Assembly (NCBI RefSeq): GCF_000264765.2
Contig: NZ_CP006664.1
Location: forward strand, 806,001 to 870,000
DNA length: 64,000 nucleotides
Source of the DNA: Edwardsiella anguillarum ET080813
Lineage (GTDB): Bacteria > Pseudomonadota > Gammaproteobacteria > Enterobacterales > Enterobacteriaceae
Direction of reading: 5' to 3'
The number at the start of each line of letters is the position of its first letter. Position 1 is the stretch's first letter. Position numbers and translations under genes: made by a program. The notes below the pieces were generated by a model. That model was not told the DNA's origin. It saw only the letters and a program-made list of their open reading frames with translations, and ran no database searches. Below, piece after piece: positions 1 to 9,014 of the stretch.

Positions 1-288
1 CCGTAAATAGCGATCAAATGCGGCTGCACGGCGCTCTGCCTGCTGGGCATCAGGATTGTCTTGGCCGCCACGCTGTTCAGGCTCGTTGGCTACCACGGTA
101 TCCAGATCGATACGACGCAGCTCTTCTTCGCGCGTAATCTGCGCATCCAACGCATCCAGCTCTTGCTTGGCCGCGTTCCATTGAGTGCGCTGCTCATCGC
201 TCCAGGTGTTATCACCGATTTTTTCATGCAGTGCGCGCATATCGGCCGCGATCGTATTACGTTTTTGTTTCAGTTCATGCAATTTCAT
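1..288 (-). CDS. Phage major capsid protein, HK97 family (N-terminal part; runs off the window)
   Basis: The first 96 codons of a minus-strand gene are present; the rest lies beyond base 1. The visible part begins MKLHELKQKRNTIAADMRAL and is charged and helical throughout, which is how HK97-fold capsid proteins start: this is the delta domain that acts as an internal scaffold and is removed by the prohead protease. The protease gene lies directly upstream, and portal and terminase follow in the usual head-gene order. An A/G-rich ribosome site (GGAAAAAAT) precedes the ATG at 288. The identification rests on position and N-terminal character, not on the shell domain, which cannot be seen. Confidence 0.85.
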   Translation of the reverse strand, partial: MKLHELKQKRNTIAADMRALHEKIGDNTWSDEQRTQWNAAKQELDALDAQITREEELRRIDLDTVVANEPEQRGGQDNPDAQQAERRAAAFDRYLR

Positions 289-297
289 ATTTTTTCC

Positions 298-897
298 TTA
301 CGCATTAAGAAGAGTCAGCAGACGCTCACGCGCCATTCGTTTATTGATGGCCTGCGCCAGCGCTCCGCTGTCGCGCGCCTCCTGCCAGGCTTTCATGGAG
401 CGAACCCCAGAATCGGCCTCTTGATAAGCCGGATAGGTCACCGGGCTCACATCAAATAGCCGAGAAAAACGAGAGATCTCGCGGATGACGATACCTTCAT
501 CATCCTCGTACCAATGCTCACCATCGCGCGCTATGCGGAAGGAAAAAGAGGATTGGTTAATATCACCGCGCATCATCGGAGCAATAACCAGATCGCGGAT
601 CGTCTGCGTATCCGGCGCTTCAATGTCATATCTCAGCCCATTATCATCAACAGCCAACGAGAGTGTGCCGGCGGTGCTGCGGCCTAGAATAAAGTTGGGA
701 TCGTGGTTAAAGAGGCCTCGCACGTCATCACTCAGTACATCGTCAAACGCTCCCGGCTTAATAATCTCCCGAAAGCCCCATAACGGCTCTGAGCGGCTAT
801 TGAACACCGAGCCATACCCGATAATCCGCGTCGGCTGCTCGCTGTGTTGCTCCGCCCTGACCTCGCCGCTATAACAGCGAACCTCGCGATCATCCAT
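298..897 (-). CDS. HK97-type prohead protease
   Basis: This is the head maturation protease, which trims the capsid delta domain during prohead assembly. It has the family features GYGSVFN near the N-terminus, a His in FNHDPNFILGRS and a Ser in the SSFSF segment, the expected catalytic His and Ser of the U35 family. The start is taken at the ATG at 897, giving 199 residues, because GAGGA lies 8 bases upstream and the ATG overlaps the portal stop by a few bases. A longer open frame to 954 has no ribosome site. It sits between portal and capsid as in most HK97-like phages. Confidence 0.88.
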   Translation of the reverse strand: MDDREVRCYSGEVRAEQHSEQPTRIIGYGSVFNSRSEPLWGFREIIKPGAFDDVLSDDVRGLFNHDPNFILGRSTAGTLSLAVDDNGLRYDIEAPDTQTIRDLVIAPMMRGDINQSSFSFRIARDGEHWYEDDEGIVIREISRFSRLFDVSPVTYPAYQEADSGVRSMKAWQEARDSGALAQAINKRMARERLLTLLNA

Positions 898-2116
898 CGG
901 TGTTATCCTCACTTTTTTTGTCAGTGGTAAAGTCTTTCGCCGGGTTGGCCGCATTCACGCTAACCAGCATTTCATCCAGCCCATCGACTGGATTCATATC
1001 CTCAAAGGCTCGCGCCTCATTGCGGCTCATCCAGCCATCGGTGATGGCGTAGTGATAGAATTGAGCGCGTTCCTGCGGCGTGCCACGCAGCAATCCAGTC
1101 AGGTTAAAACGGACATAGAAACCGGCAGCCCGCTCTGCACGGGTGAATAAGCGGCGATTAAGCTCCTGCTCCCAATTCGTCACCCAAGGCATCATGGTGT
1201 AACGAACAAACTGAATAGCCTGCTGAGTGATATTGGAGAACGTAGCCTTCTCCAGATCGTTAATCATGTGAGCGGGAACGTTGAAAATTCCGGCAATCAT
1301 CGATCTGTTCAGCTTTGACATATCAATGATCTGGGCGTCAATCGGCGATACAGTCAGTGCCTTATAATCCATATCGACTGGCAGCAGCATGGTTTTATTT
1401 TCCTGGCTGCGTAACGCCAGTGATGCCTTCTTCCACTGTTCTTTAAGCCATGCCCAGGAATCATTATTCAGTTGGCCTTTAACGGATACGATCCCAGCTG
1501 GACGCGCGTTTCCGCTAAAGAAGCTCTCCGTATACTTCTGCCCGCTCATACCCATGCCGATTGTTTCGGCATGCTGCATGATTGGGCTAAGCCCCATTTT
1601 CTGGTTATTCCCCAGCGCCCGGATATGGATCATGTCATCAGGGCTAATGGCAAAAGCGCCCTCCTCGTTATATAGGCCATAGGTATAGCGCCCACCGGTT
1701 TGCAATAACGCTGTTTGCCATGGCATACAGCAATCCAGCCCAATGACCTCGCCGCGTCGATTCCGTTTTACCCAGGTGTAGCCATTCCCCCACCCCAAAA
1801 TGTGACGCTGTTTTAACTCGCGCCACTTATAGCTGGTTTGCCAGGCATTCGGCTCATCATGGATGAGGTAAAAAACAGGGTGATCACGTGCCACCTCAAC
1901 CTTTTTGTCATGCTTGCGCATTACGTGAAGCGGCATCTGGGCAAGGTTCGACGATAGGACGTAAATACAGGAGTAAACTGCCGCCAATTTCATGGCTGTT
2001 TCTGGGCTAACACGCTCCCCTGAAAGCAGTATCCCCCCCGTATCCACTGACTCCGCAGTAAGCGGATTCGCCGGGTTTTCCAGTGACTCACTTCTAAATA
2101 TCGCATCAAGAAGCAC
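890..2116 (-). CDS. Phage portal protein, HK97 family
   Basis: This 408-residue protein forms the dodecameric ring at the capsid vertex through which DNA is packaged. The central segments around YTWVKRNRRGEVIGL and the residues near NVPAHMI and the FSNI stretch are typical of the phage_portal family, and the C-terminal stretch SRNEARAFEDMNPVDG is a recurrent feature of the family. Its start overlaps the end of the small membrane gene upstream, and its stop overlaps the protease start, so the head genes appear translationally coupled. Length is normal. Confidence 0.92.
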   Translation of the reverse strand: MLLDAIFRSESLENPANPLTAESVDTGGILLSGERVSPETAMKLAAVYSCIYVLSSNLAQMPLHVMRKHDKKVEVARDHPVFYLIHDEPNAWQTSYKWRELKQRHILGWGNGYTWVKRNRRGEVIGLDCCMPWQTALLQTGGRYTYGLYNEEGAFAISPDDMIHIRALGNNQKMGLSPIMQHAETIGMGMSGQKYTESFFSGNARPAGIVSVKGQLNNDSWAWLKEQWKKASLALRSQENKTMLLPVDMDYKALTVSPIDAQIIDMSKLNRSMIAGIFNVPAHMINDLEKATFSNITQQAIQFVRYTMMPWVTNWEQELNRRLFTRAERAAGFYVRFNLTGLLRGTPQERAQFYHYAITDGWMSRNEARAFEDMNPVDGLDEMLVSVNAANPAKDFTTDKKSEDNTDG

Positions 2117-2267
2117 GCGCCCTCCTTCTGGCTATTGCCAGGGCCCCAGCCAGCAGCAACCCGCCAGAGATCATAAGAGCCGGAGCGACGCCAAGCTGGA
2201 GATAGACGCCAGCCGTGAACAGGCCGAAACCGACCAGCCCGATAACATCGGAAATGAGTGATTTCAT
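2106..2267 (-). CDS. Small phage membrane protein between terminase and portal
   Basis: This is a 53-residue gene starting [17 protein letters not shown]. It has two hydrophobic stretches (about residues 4-22 and 26-46) followed by an Arg-rich tail ARRRARAS, so it is probably a membrane protein. Its ATG overlaps the terminase stop (ATGA), and its end overlaps the portal start by 11 bases, so it is clearly part of the operon. Similar short hydrophobic genes occur at this place in other HK97-like phages. I know of no assigned function. Confidence 0.75.
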   Translation of the reverse strand: MKSLISDVIGLVGFGLFTAGVYLQLGVAPALMISGGLLLAGALAIARRRARAS

Positions 2268-3997
2268 AAGATTAAGAGGTCATCATCCGGATCGAGAGTT
2301 GAAAGAAAATCGCTAGGCTCTTTAATCATTGCCCGTCCGATCGCCATAATTAGCGCTACCGCGCCATCGATTTTGTTTTCGTTCTGCTCTTTAATCGGCT
2401 TCACGACATCATCGTTTCCTGGGATATTCTTCCCGACGACGTTGCCGATACACCACGTCATGATGGGATTACCGTCATGATGAAAGCGGCCAGACTCGAT
2501 CGCGGCCTCGAGCTCCTTCATCGGATCAGACATGTTGGTATAGTTCTGGATAATCGTGATGGGGTTTAACCCCTCATCGGCCATATCGTGAGAAAGGCCG
2601 GTGGCGCCGAACGGGTCAATCGGTGACTCGCTTACCGGGTTCAACTTATTGGCAGCCTTGGCTTCTTCCAGGATGTAGCGATAGTCAACCTCAGCACCAT
2701 CAGTAACAGACAGAACCCCCATCTCAACCCATTTTTGAAAACGCTCTGCGGTTCGTCGGTCTTCATTTTTCTCGACACTAAAAACCGTGTCATAGGGCAC
2801 CCAGAAGCGTGGGGAAACGCTGTAGTAATGCGTCTTCCCATCAATCTCTCGAGTGAACAAGCGCGCCATGCTGTTCATGTCCAGCTTTCGCGCCAGGTCG
2901 AATGCAAGGATGCACGGCTGCCCCTCAAACTGTTCTAGCGTGAGTGTCTTGTCCTCGCAGTTCTGCCAGGAAACCAGATTGAAGAAAGCAGCACGAGCAG
3001 CAACCCAGATGTTGAGGTGCTTGGTTTTAAATACCCCGGCTTGACGGGGATTGTTTACCGCCCTTTGCTGTTGGCTAAGCAAGAAATCACGGTATACCGA
3101 CACCCCCATATTGGGGTTGGCTTTCTCTAATACAGCCGGATCTGTCCAGTCGTCACCCTCATCGACGGTGTAAATCACACCGAATAGCTCTTCGTTGGGT
3201 ACAGAGCCATTCAGCATCTCGATCACCTCGCGGCGCTTGTCATAACACGGCCCCTCGATGTTGTACCCCGCCGTTGTGATCGCCCACATCAGCGGCTGCC
3301 GGCGCGCGCCCATACCTGTCAGCATGGTTGTGTAAAGCGCATCAGTAGGGTGTTCGTGATACTCATCGACGATAGCGCAATGAGGCGATGAGCCGTCACC
3401 GGGATTACCAATCAGTGGCTCGAAGCGGGCGCCATCCTCTGGCCGATTCAGGTTAGAGGCGTTGACCTCGATGCCGAACGCCTCGACCAGTAGCGGTGTC
3501 CGCTTGCACATCAAGCGCGCAGGACGGAAGACTTCCCACGCCTGTTTTTCTGTCGTTGCGCCGGAGTAAACCTCAGCGCCGAATTCGTTATCACAGGTGA
3601 AGCAATACAGCGCGACGCCAGCAGAAATTGCCGACTTGCCATTCTTACGGGGGATCTCTGTGTAGACCTCTCGGAAACGACGCAACTTTGTGCCTTTCTG
3701 GACCCAGCCGAACGCACAGCAAACGATAAAGAGTTGCCACGGTTCCAACGTTATCGGCATGCGCTTAAATGCCCACTCCCCCTTGGTGTGAGGGAGCAAC
3801 TGAATAAACTTCGCCGCCTTTTCCGCCAGATCTTTATCGAAGCGATAACGGAATTTTTTACTTTTCTCTATGGTGAGATCGTCAAGATGCCGCTGACATG
3901 CCTGGACAACAAACTGACACGCCGGGATCTTCCCCCTTACAACGTTGCGGGCATATTGATTTGCTGCATTGACGTTGGGATATGATTTTCGGCTCAT
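2264..3997 (-). CDS. Terminase large subunit
   Basis: This 577-residue ATPase/nuclease motor cuts and pumps phage DNA into proheads. The ATPase half has the region around [15 protein letters not shown] (Walker A-like; about residues 112-126) and a Walker B-like AIVDEYHEH. The nuclease half has [14 protein letters not shown] and later acidic residues such as [11 protein letters not shown]. The family resembles HK97-type Terminase_1. The start ATG overlaps the small-subunit stop by four bases. Confidence 0.93.
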   Translation of the reverse strand: MSRKSYPNVNAANQYARNVVRGKIPACQFVVQACQRHLDDLTIEKSKKFRYRFDKDLAEKAAKFIQLLPHTKGEWAFKRMPITLEPWQLFIVCCAFGWVQKGTKLRRFREVYTEIPRKNGKSAISAGVALYCFTCDNEFGAEVYSGATTEKQAWEVFRPARLMCKRTPLLVEAFGIEVNASNLNRPEDGARFEPLIGNPGDGSSPHCAIVDEYHEHPTDALYTTMLTGMGARRQPLMWAITTAGYNIEGPCYDKRREVIEMLNGSVPNEELFGVIYTVDEGDDWTDPAVLEKANPNMGVSVYRDFLLSQQQRAVNNPRQAGVFKTKHLNIWVAARAAFFNLVSWQNCEDKTLTLEQFEGQPCILAFDLARKLDMNSMARLFTREIDGKTHYYSVSPRFWVPYDTVFSVEKNEDRRTAERFQKWVEMGVLSVTDGAEVDYRYILEEAKAANKLNPVSESPIDPFGATGLSHDMADEGLNPITIIQNYTNMSDPMKELEAAIESGRFHHDGNPIMTWCIGNVVGKNIPGNDDVVKPIKEQNENKIDGAVALIMAIGRAMIKEPSDFLSTLDPDDDLLIL

Positions 3998-4488
3998 GAT
4001 TCGATCATCTTAAGAAATGGGTTGCTCGCCTTCTTCTGTCCGGCCAAACCGATAAGGCGCTGACGACTACTAGGATCAAGCCCGAGCATTGAGCCTGTGG
4101 AGCTCATTTCCGACTCTTGTTCTTTCTTCGCCGTCAATTCAGGGTTTTTTACCGTTCCGCCAGTGGCACCAGGGATCGTGTTTCCTTGAGTGGCGATTTT
4201 CCTTACCGCACGACGCCAAAACTCATACGCCACACACCAACGCTCCAGCACGGCAAGGTCTGTCACGCATAACAGTCCCTGCCCGCACAGCTCCTTCGTC
4301 GTCAGCTTCCACATAATCGTGGCGAGCGGGAGATCGTCTTCACTAAACCACTCGGGCGGCTCAACACCGGCAATGGGCGTGAATACCGGCTCGTTTTTAT
4401 TGAGGGTCCGTTTGCCCGGATTTCCGGCCAGTTCCTTGCGTGCCGTTGGCTTCGGACGACGCCCAGACCGACCAGCAGTACCAGCCAT
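3994..4488 (-). CDS. Terminase small subunit, P27 family
   Basis: This 164-residue protein should recognise the packaging site and load the large subunit. The Arg/Lys-rich start ([22 protein letters not shown]) followed by PPEWF and the [11 protein letters not shown] helix is characteristic of the P27/TerS_4 family. It lies immediately upstream of terL and overlaps it by four bases. About 120 bases separate it from the HNH gene. Confidence 0.9.
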   Translation of the reverse strand: MAGTAGRSGRRPKPTARKELAGNPGKRTLNKNEPVFTPIAGVEPPEWFSEDDLPLATIMWKLTTKELCGQGLLCVTDLAVLERWCVAYEFWRRAVRKIATQGNTIPGATGGTVKNPELTAKKEQESEMSSTGSMLGLDPSSRQRLIGLAGQKKASNPFLKMIES

Positions 4489-4612
4489 AAAAGCTCCGGA
4501 TTAAATTTCATTTTTCGCGGTCATAAAAATTGAAGGAGGCGGGCAGTACGGAAGGGCTTAGGCGGTAGAGATTTACCCACCCCCTACCCTCTGTAGACGA
4601 CGATGACGATAG

Positions 4613-4963
4613 TCACCCTAACCTTTCACGCGCGGTCTTCGACGCGTGACATGACCAGCACAGGCTCTCTAGGTTGCTGTCTGCATCCGTTCCGCCATAC
4701 GCCTTTGCAATGATGTGGTCAACACAAGATGCCTGCTTCACGATTCCCTGCCGTAAATGATTCCTGCATAGCCCCTTGTCGCGCTTTAATACACGGGCTC
4801 GGATGACATCCCACTTCGATCCATAGCCTCTCTGGTGCCGCGACTGACCCGGCTTATATGACTTCCATCCCTGGCCCTTGTGCGCGGCGCAGTATCCATC
4901 GGGATCAGTGGTTGTATTCCCACACCCGCGAACGCGGCACGACTTCGGTGTTCTTGGTGGCAT
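4613..4963 (-). CDS. Phage HNH endonuclease
   Basis: This 116-residue HNH nuclease often lies just upstream of the P27-type terminase, where it takes part in packaging-end formation with terminase and portal in HK97-like phages. Visible motifs are CRVRGCGN and GYCAAHKG (N-terminal zinc-binding pairs), CVDHIIAKAYGG (the central HNH His-Asn region) and LCWSCHASKT (second Cys pair with H). Two ATGs compete: 4963 and 4969. Both share the GAGGGG ribosome site, and 4963 has the better spacing. Confidence 0.87.
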   Translation of the reverse strand: MPPRTPKSCRVRGCGNTTTDPDGYCAAHKGQGWKSYKPGQSRHQRGYGSKWDVIRARVLKRDKGLCRNHLRQGIVKQASCVDHIIAKAYGGTDADSNLESLCWSCHASKTARERLG

Positions 4964-5126
4964 TCCCATTCCCCTCAATTTCTTTTTGCTGCCGCAACAC
5001 CGCAGCACGCTGTTCAATACGAACCATGCCAGCGTGCGTCTTCTGGCAGAATTGAACGATGTGCGTTCTAGAGCCACAGTAAGTGCAGCGCCTATTAGTT
5101 ATTTGAAGTCGATAATTTTTTTTCAT
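4905..5126 (-). CDS. Small zinc-knuckle protein overlapping the HNH gene
   Basis: This 73-residue frame starts MKKNYRLQITNRR and carries C-x2-C-x4-H-x4-C (CTYCGSRTHIVQFC, residues 14-27), which is exactly the spacing of a CCHC zinc knuckle. The ATG at 5126 has GGTGGG upstream. Its last 59 bases overlap the start of the HNH gene in another frame. The zinc-knuckle spacing supports a real nucleic-acid-binding protein; the overlap and lack of a known homologue keep confidence moderate. Confidence 0.55.
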   Translation of the reverse strand: MKKNYRLQITNRRCTYCGSRTHIVQFCQKTHAGMVRIEQRAAVLRQQKEIEGNGNATKNTEVVPRSRVWEYNH

Positions 5127-5236
5127 ATACCCACCATTAAAAAATGTATAAACATTAAGTAAAAATTCTTTAACTCAAACTCGCAAGCATTTAAAATACA
5201 TGATCACACTTCTTATAGACTCAACTGGAAATAACA

Positions 5237-5509
5237 ATGCAATTAGAATTTATACAACTCTTATCGACAATCATTGGTTTCATTGGTACATCTGCTATGG
5301 CATATGCATCCTATGGTCTTGAACCACCACCAGTAGCACAATGTTGCCCCGCTGAATATGAAGCAATAGTCAACAAAAAAAACAACAGGAGAATAAAAAT
5401 AAACAAGATTGGGTTACTTCTTTTATGCTTAAGTTTTCTACTCCAAATATTTTCATTGACAAATGAAAACTCACCACAGATGGTTATAAATGTAATAATC
5501 AATAAGTAA
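5237..5509 (+). CDS. AT-rich two-TM membrane protein of unknown function
   Basis: This 90-residue gene runs against the late operon. It has a hydrophobic N-terminus (IIGFIGTSAMAYASYGL), a short CCPAEYEAIV segment, a basic linker (KKNNRRIKINK) and a second hydrophobic helix (IGLLLLCLSFLLQIF). GGAAA lies upstream of the ATG at 5237. It is far richer in AT than its neighbours, as expected of a recently acquired accessory gene (moron). Function is unknown. Confidence 0.6.
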   Translation: MQLEFIQLLSTIIGFIGTSAMAYASYGLEPPPVAQCCPAEYEAIVNKKNNRRIKINKIGLLLLCLSFLLQIFSLTNENSPQMVINVIINK

Positions 5510-5601
5510 GTCAATAAAGCAATCTCTCGCAAAAATAAATCAACTCCAGTTAAAAATGCCGCTTATCGCGGCAATATAACAAAAACACATAAAACAAATG
5601 A

Positions 5602-5913
5602 TTAACAAGCCATAGAGCTTCTATGTTTTTTGATTTCATCCTTAACAAATTGCAAGAATGTTGGTTGTGGCGAATGATTAAGCTTAACCACACTGGGAAA
5701 GCCCGGAGAAGAACGGTAGCGAGCGTCGAACTCACTGCGAGAAACTATAAACTCATCTATTTGAACAATACTTTTCTGATGTGATATCCCACTAGAGTGC
5801 TCATCTAGAACTTTAACAACACAATGTTCACTCATTTCAATGAGATCATATCGAACAAGATGTTCGCTTTCATCAGACGTAGCATACAATATTGTAACTT
5901 TATCATATATCAT
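5602..5913 (-). CDS. AT-rich hypothetical protein (103 aa)
   Basis: The protein begins MIYDKVTILYATSDESEHLV and is soluble and mixed-charge, with no motif I recognise. Base composition matches the adjacent AT-rich gene at 5237 and not the late genes on either side. The two converge tail to tail (gap about 90 bases) and probably arrived together. Confidence 0.55.
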   Translation of the reverse strand: MIYDKVTILYATSDESEHLVRYDLIEMSEHCVVKVLDEHSSGISHQKSIVQIDEFIVSRSEFDARYRSSPGFPSVVKLNHSPQPTFLQFVKDEIKKHRSSMAC

Positions 5914-6008
5914 AATAATACCTCTTATTTATTGATTTATAATCATAGTTCAATAAATGCATACTATAAAAATACTCAAAAAGATGGCATTCCCTATTTA
6001 TCCATACA

Positions 6009-6317
6009 CTATAACTTTACATGCCGGATCGCTGCCTTATCCGCATTGCACTGGCCTAACGCTGATAGCAGGCTGACATTCAAATCCAAGCTGCCCCCCC
6101 AGGTCAGCGGATCAGGTACAACGGGTACTGGCGTATCAGCGGTTAACTCAGCGCTGATCGGTAGCACTGGCGCCGGGACGTATACCGTCCGCGTATTGAC
6201 GCAGCCGCTGAGCAGCGACAGCAGGCACAGGCCGACTAGTGCAATCATCGCCCGCAACAGCCACCGCGATATCTCGCGCGGCTCTCTGTGACTCCAGTGC
6301 GATCTGGTGCTTTGCAT
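6009..6317 (-). CDS. Rz1-like outer-membrane spanin lipoprotein
   Basis: This 102-residue protein has the lipobox LLSGC about 36 residues in, followed by a Pro-rich segment (VPAPVLPIS..., PVPVVPDPL), which is the signature of Rz1 spanins. With Rz it joins the two membranes and fuses them in the last step of lysis. It lies in a different frame and starts inside the Rz gene, as is common. The start at 6317 is preceded by GGTGGAGG; a shorter start at 6248 would leave no basic n-region. Confidence 0.82.
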   Translation of the reverse strand: MQSTRSHWSHREPREISRWLLRAMIALVGLCLLSLLSGCVNTRTVYVPAPVLPISAELTADTPVPVVPDPLTWGGSLDLNVSLLSALGQCNADKAAIRHVKL

Positions 6318-6549
6318 TTCGATTAGCCTCCACCGCCTGATTCATGATGTTGAGCGTCAGCATCACGTTGTCTGTAATCGCCTGAGCTTCCCCGGCATCA
6401 CGCTGTGACCATTTGGCCTGCCACGCTCGATCAGCCTCAGCCTTTCCATCTGCATGGCCAGCGGCATAGCGCCAGGACGATAGCCCCCAATACGACAAAG
6501 TCACCGCCGCGATTAGCGCCAGTGGCTTCCATAACCGTTCACCAACCAT
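6148..6549 (-). CDS. Rz-like inner-membrane spanin
   Basis: This 133-residue protein has an N-terminal membrane anchor (LWKPLALIAAVTLSYWGLSSW) and a long periplasmic helical part containing AEADRAWQAKW and RNAKHQIALESQ, as in Rz. It is the partner of the overlapping Rz1 lipoprotein. The distance from the holins and endolysin (the antirepressor lies between) is a little unusual for a lysis cassette. Confidence 0.8.
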   Translation of the reverse strand: MVGERLWKPLALIAAVTLSYWGLSSWRYAAGHADGKAEADRAWQAKWSQRDAGEAQAITDNVMLTLNIMNQAVEANRNAKHQIALESQRAARDIAVAVAGDDCTSRPVPAVAAQRLRQYADGIRPGASATDQR

Positions 6550-6652
6550 GTAATCCCACCCTTGATAGTGATGACCGATGCGATTTTCTTCGCATCATTC
6601 AAGGCCTGAACACTGCCACCGCTATTTTTGTAGTGGCGTTAAACAAAAGCCA

Positions 6653-7435
6653 TCACGAACCCAGGCGCCGCGCCATCCAACGCTGGGATAGTCGGGTTAG
6701 CTCAACCTTTCGCTGCAGGTAATCCATCCCCATATCCAGCAGGGTTATATTGGTGCTTTCCAGATAAGACAGATGCTCCAACTGCTCGGCATTCATCGAG
6801 TCACGCGGATCCCCAACCAACCCATTCATACCCGCCCATTGCTTCGCAGTAAGGCCTCCCAGGACGATGCGGGAGATCATGTTACTTTCGTTGCTATAGT
6901 GGTGAGACTGCGTCGCCTTGCCCTGCTCAGCCCTTACCGATTCCAACGCAGAACACATCGGCTTAAACAGGTTTGCCACTCCGATGCGAGCCTTTAGCTT
7001 GCGACGATAGCGCGCGGCGGCCTCTGGGGCGGTGAGCTGTAACGCCTCTTCACACTGGATGAAGTAACGACGGATGGCGCGCCCTTGTTCACTACGCTCA
7101 ACCATTGCCAGCTCTTTGGCTGTGTTCAGCGTCAACAAGTAATCATGCTCTATTTGTTGGCGAGATTTTGCGCTCGCCCGTTTTGGCGAGCTCAAATTTT
7201 CAACAGCGATGTAATCAACTCCAACCACGAAGCCGTATTGGCTAACCCGCCCTTTAACCCAGTTGGTGAAGTCTCGGCCAACCCCCAAAGCACCATGCAG
7301 TGCTCTGGCACTCACAATATTGGTTTCACGCTCACCGATCCGGCCACTGACAACAGGAACAATGTCAGCGAACTCATTAACGACATGATGATTGCTTGAT
7401 GCGTCGGTATAAGAAGATGCTACAGATGTGTTCAT
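6653..7435 (-). CDS. Phage antirepressor, AntA/AntB-type N-terminal domain
   Basis: This 260-residue protein contains an AntA/AntB domain at about residues 30-120: IVSARALHGALGVGRDFTNW, QYGFVVGVDYIAV, then HDYLLTLNTAKELAMVERSEQGRAIRRYF. Such proteins inactivate repressors and promote lytic growth or other switches. The start at 7435 is the first ATG; the frame is open to a GTG at 7501, and that leader codes one arm of a long inverted repeat (see the separate entry), so expression is probably regulated at the RNA level. Confidence 0.82.
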   Translation of the reverse strand: MNTSVASSYTDASSNHHVVNEFADIVPVVSGRIGERETNIVSARALHGALGVGRDFTNWVKGRVSQYGFVVGVDYIAVENLSSPKRASAKSRQQIEHDYLLTLNTAKELAMVERSEQGRAIRRYFIQCEEALQLTAPEAAARYRRKLKARIGVANLFKPMCSALESVRAEQGKATQSHHYSNESNMISRIVLGGLTAKQWAGMNGLVGDPRDSMNAEQLEHLSYLESTNITLLDMGMDYLQRKVELTRLSQRWMARRLGS

Positions 7436-7446
7436 ATCGATGGTTA

Positions 7447-7538
7447 CCTTATAGAAACAAGCCTCGTTGCCCAGAAACGTCGCCCACAGAGAGGTCGCCA
7501 CCTATAACGGCGTTTCTCCGAGGCCTGTTTCTATAAGG
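7447..7538 (-). ncRNA. C4-like antisense RNA / attenuator structure before the antirepressor
   Basis: Two arms, 7447-7479 and 7511-7538, are imperfect inverted repeats. The ends (CCTTATAGAAACA, 13 bases) pair perfectly; then GCCTCG and GAAACG pair again with a few unpaired bases. Known C4 RNAs of P1/P7-type phages are about 77 nt, lie just upstream of the antirepressor and base-pair with its leader. Position, length and pairing fit; assignment to that RNA family is inference. Confidence 0.5.
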
Positions 7539-7624
7539 CTCTGTGTGATTGTTTACGCCGGGCATGGCGCAGATACGAAAAAGCCCCGGCATAGCCGAGG
7601 CTCTTGGATACACGTCAGATATGG

Positions 7625-8170
7625 TTAAGACAGAGCGACCCGCTCACGCAGCCAGCCGTACAGAAACGCCTCGTTAGCTGGTCGCGCCTCTGATAGCTCG
7701 ATGTAGCGAGCCCCCTGGCAGCAGTTCAGCGCCTTGAGCAATACCGCCTCGCCGTCATGTCCACGCTTTGCGAGATAGGCCCGCAGGGCGTTGGCCGTGC
7801 GATTACCGATAACCCCATCTACCTGCAGGTCAGGATAAAGGCGCCCGCTATCGTTCAGGGCGGTAAGGCAACGCTGTAGCATCTTGGCCGCTACCGATGG
7901 TCCCATGTTAACGCCAGTATCGAGCAGCTCCGCGGCGACGGGTTGAGAAACGACGTCGATCAGATCAAAGCGTGGGCTTTCCCAATAATCTGCGCGATAG
8001 ATGCGCAGCGCCTGATCGCGTGACAGCATGCTGATATCACCGGTATAGCCGTTTGCTCGCGCCGTTTTCTCTGTAATACCCCAATTCGTCGGGCCACCAC
8101 GATCAGCGGGATGGTTAACGTATCCGCCCTCACGCTTGAGTAGCCCATCAAAAATTTCATCTTTGGTCAT
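7625..8170 (-). CDS. Endolysin, glycoside hydrolase family 108 (N-acetylmuramidase)
   Basis: This 181-residue enzyme starts with the GH108 signature LLKREGGYVNHPADRGGPTNWGIT, where the Glu of EGGYV is the expected catalytic residue, and ends with a peptidoglycan-binding-3 region (LQVDGVIGNRTANALRAY). It cleaves the murein glycan at the end of the phage cycle. It has no signal peptide, so release depends on the holins, whose genes lie directly upstream; its start overlaps the second holin gene by four bases. Confidence 0.92.
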   Translation of the reverse strand: MTKDEIFDGLLKREGGYVNHPADRGGPTNWGITEKTARANGYTGDISMLSRDQALRIYRADYWESPRFDLIDVVSQPVAAELLDTGVNMGPSVAAKMLQRCLTALNDSGRLYPDLQVDGVIGNRTANALRAYLAKRGHDGEAVLLKALNCCQGARYIELSEARPANEAFLYGWLRERVALS

Positions 8171-8448
8171 CGCGAAGCCCCCCGAAATAACTGCATAACA
8201 TTCCCCTTAGCTCTCATCACCAACGCCATGAAGAACACGTTGATGATCGTCTCGGATATGTCGACAGCGTGATACACGCCGATCAGCACCCGGAACGTCA
8301 CCGATGCCGACGCCACAATCAGTACATAGGCCAGAGCAGCGCCCAGGCGCTTATGCTGCGAGCCATTACGACGAAACAGCAGCAGCCGCATGGCGATTAC
8401 CCCGCACACAGCTGCATTGATGTGAAGCAGAAACAGATCGATCGTCAC
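8167..8448 (-). CDS. Phage holin, small 3-TM type
   Basis: This 93-residue membrane protein has three hydrophobic stretches (about residues 3-24, 34-56 and 66-80) and a basic tail (MRAKGNVMQLFRGASR). It overlaps the endolysin by four bases and the other holin-like gene by four bases, which makes lysis timing its likely job. Confidence 0.78.
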   Translation of the reverse strand: MTIDLFLLHINAAVCGVIAMRLLLFRRNGSQHKRLGAALAYVLIVASASVTFRVLIGVYHAVDISETIINVFFMALVMRAKGNVMQLFRGASR

Positions 8449-8816
8449 TTGCCACCCCCTTTAAAATTCAGGGGCGGCGGGTTCTTGGCTTTCGAGATGA
8501 TGAACATTAGCACCCAGATAACGCAGGCACTCGCCACCAACGCGCCGATCGGCTTATCGACTACGACCTGGTCAGGGAGAAACCAATCGATAATCGATGC
8601 CGTAAACCCTGCCGCAATAACCCCCATCAGGAACGACACAAAGCCAAAAGCGATGCGCTTCCACGCGGGAAACTCCACAGCCGATAGGACAAACACAACG
8701 GCCCCCGCAAACGCCGCAATGACTACGCCAGCGTCCGCACCGGAAAAGATCCCGACAAACGTCACCCCAGCCAACGCCCCGGCAGCCGACCCCGTACCGG
8801 TTAGCGGATCACTCAT
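8445..8816 (-). CDS. Putative phage holin, 123 aa
   Basis: This is a Gly/Ala-rich membrane protein with about four hydrophobic helices, starting MSDPLTGTGSAAGALAGVTF and ending with a short basic tail. It resembles the phage_holin_8-like proteins that precede a 3-TM holin and a GH108 endolysin in other enterobacterial prophages. It could be the holin or an antiholin. Confidence 0.65.
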   Translation of the reverse strand: MSDPLTGTGSAAGALAGVTFVGIFSGADAGVVIAAFAGAVVFVLSAVEFPAWKRIAFGFVSFLMGVIAAGFTASIIDWFLPDQVVVDKPIGALVASACVIWVLMFIISKAKNPPPLNFKGGGK

Positions 8817-9014
8817 GGATAGCTCCTTTTGTTCGCGCTCAGCGAACGCTGGGCGATAGTTGATTGCTCACCCAGGCAAGCAGAGAGCGCGCCACTAATG
8901 GCCACTCATTGGAAAGTAGTATTGGTTATCGCAACCGCTGACGAGCCATGGTTAATCTATACTTTGAAATAGATATTTAAGGTATGGCTGGTTAATCATG
9001 GTCTGGGAGGCGGC

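Noticed and set aside
4905-5077. Longer N-terminus for the HNH gene up to 5077
   Set aside because: No ribosome site there; the family starts at MPPRTPK and the extra part is the shadow of the zinc-knuckle gene.
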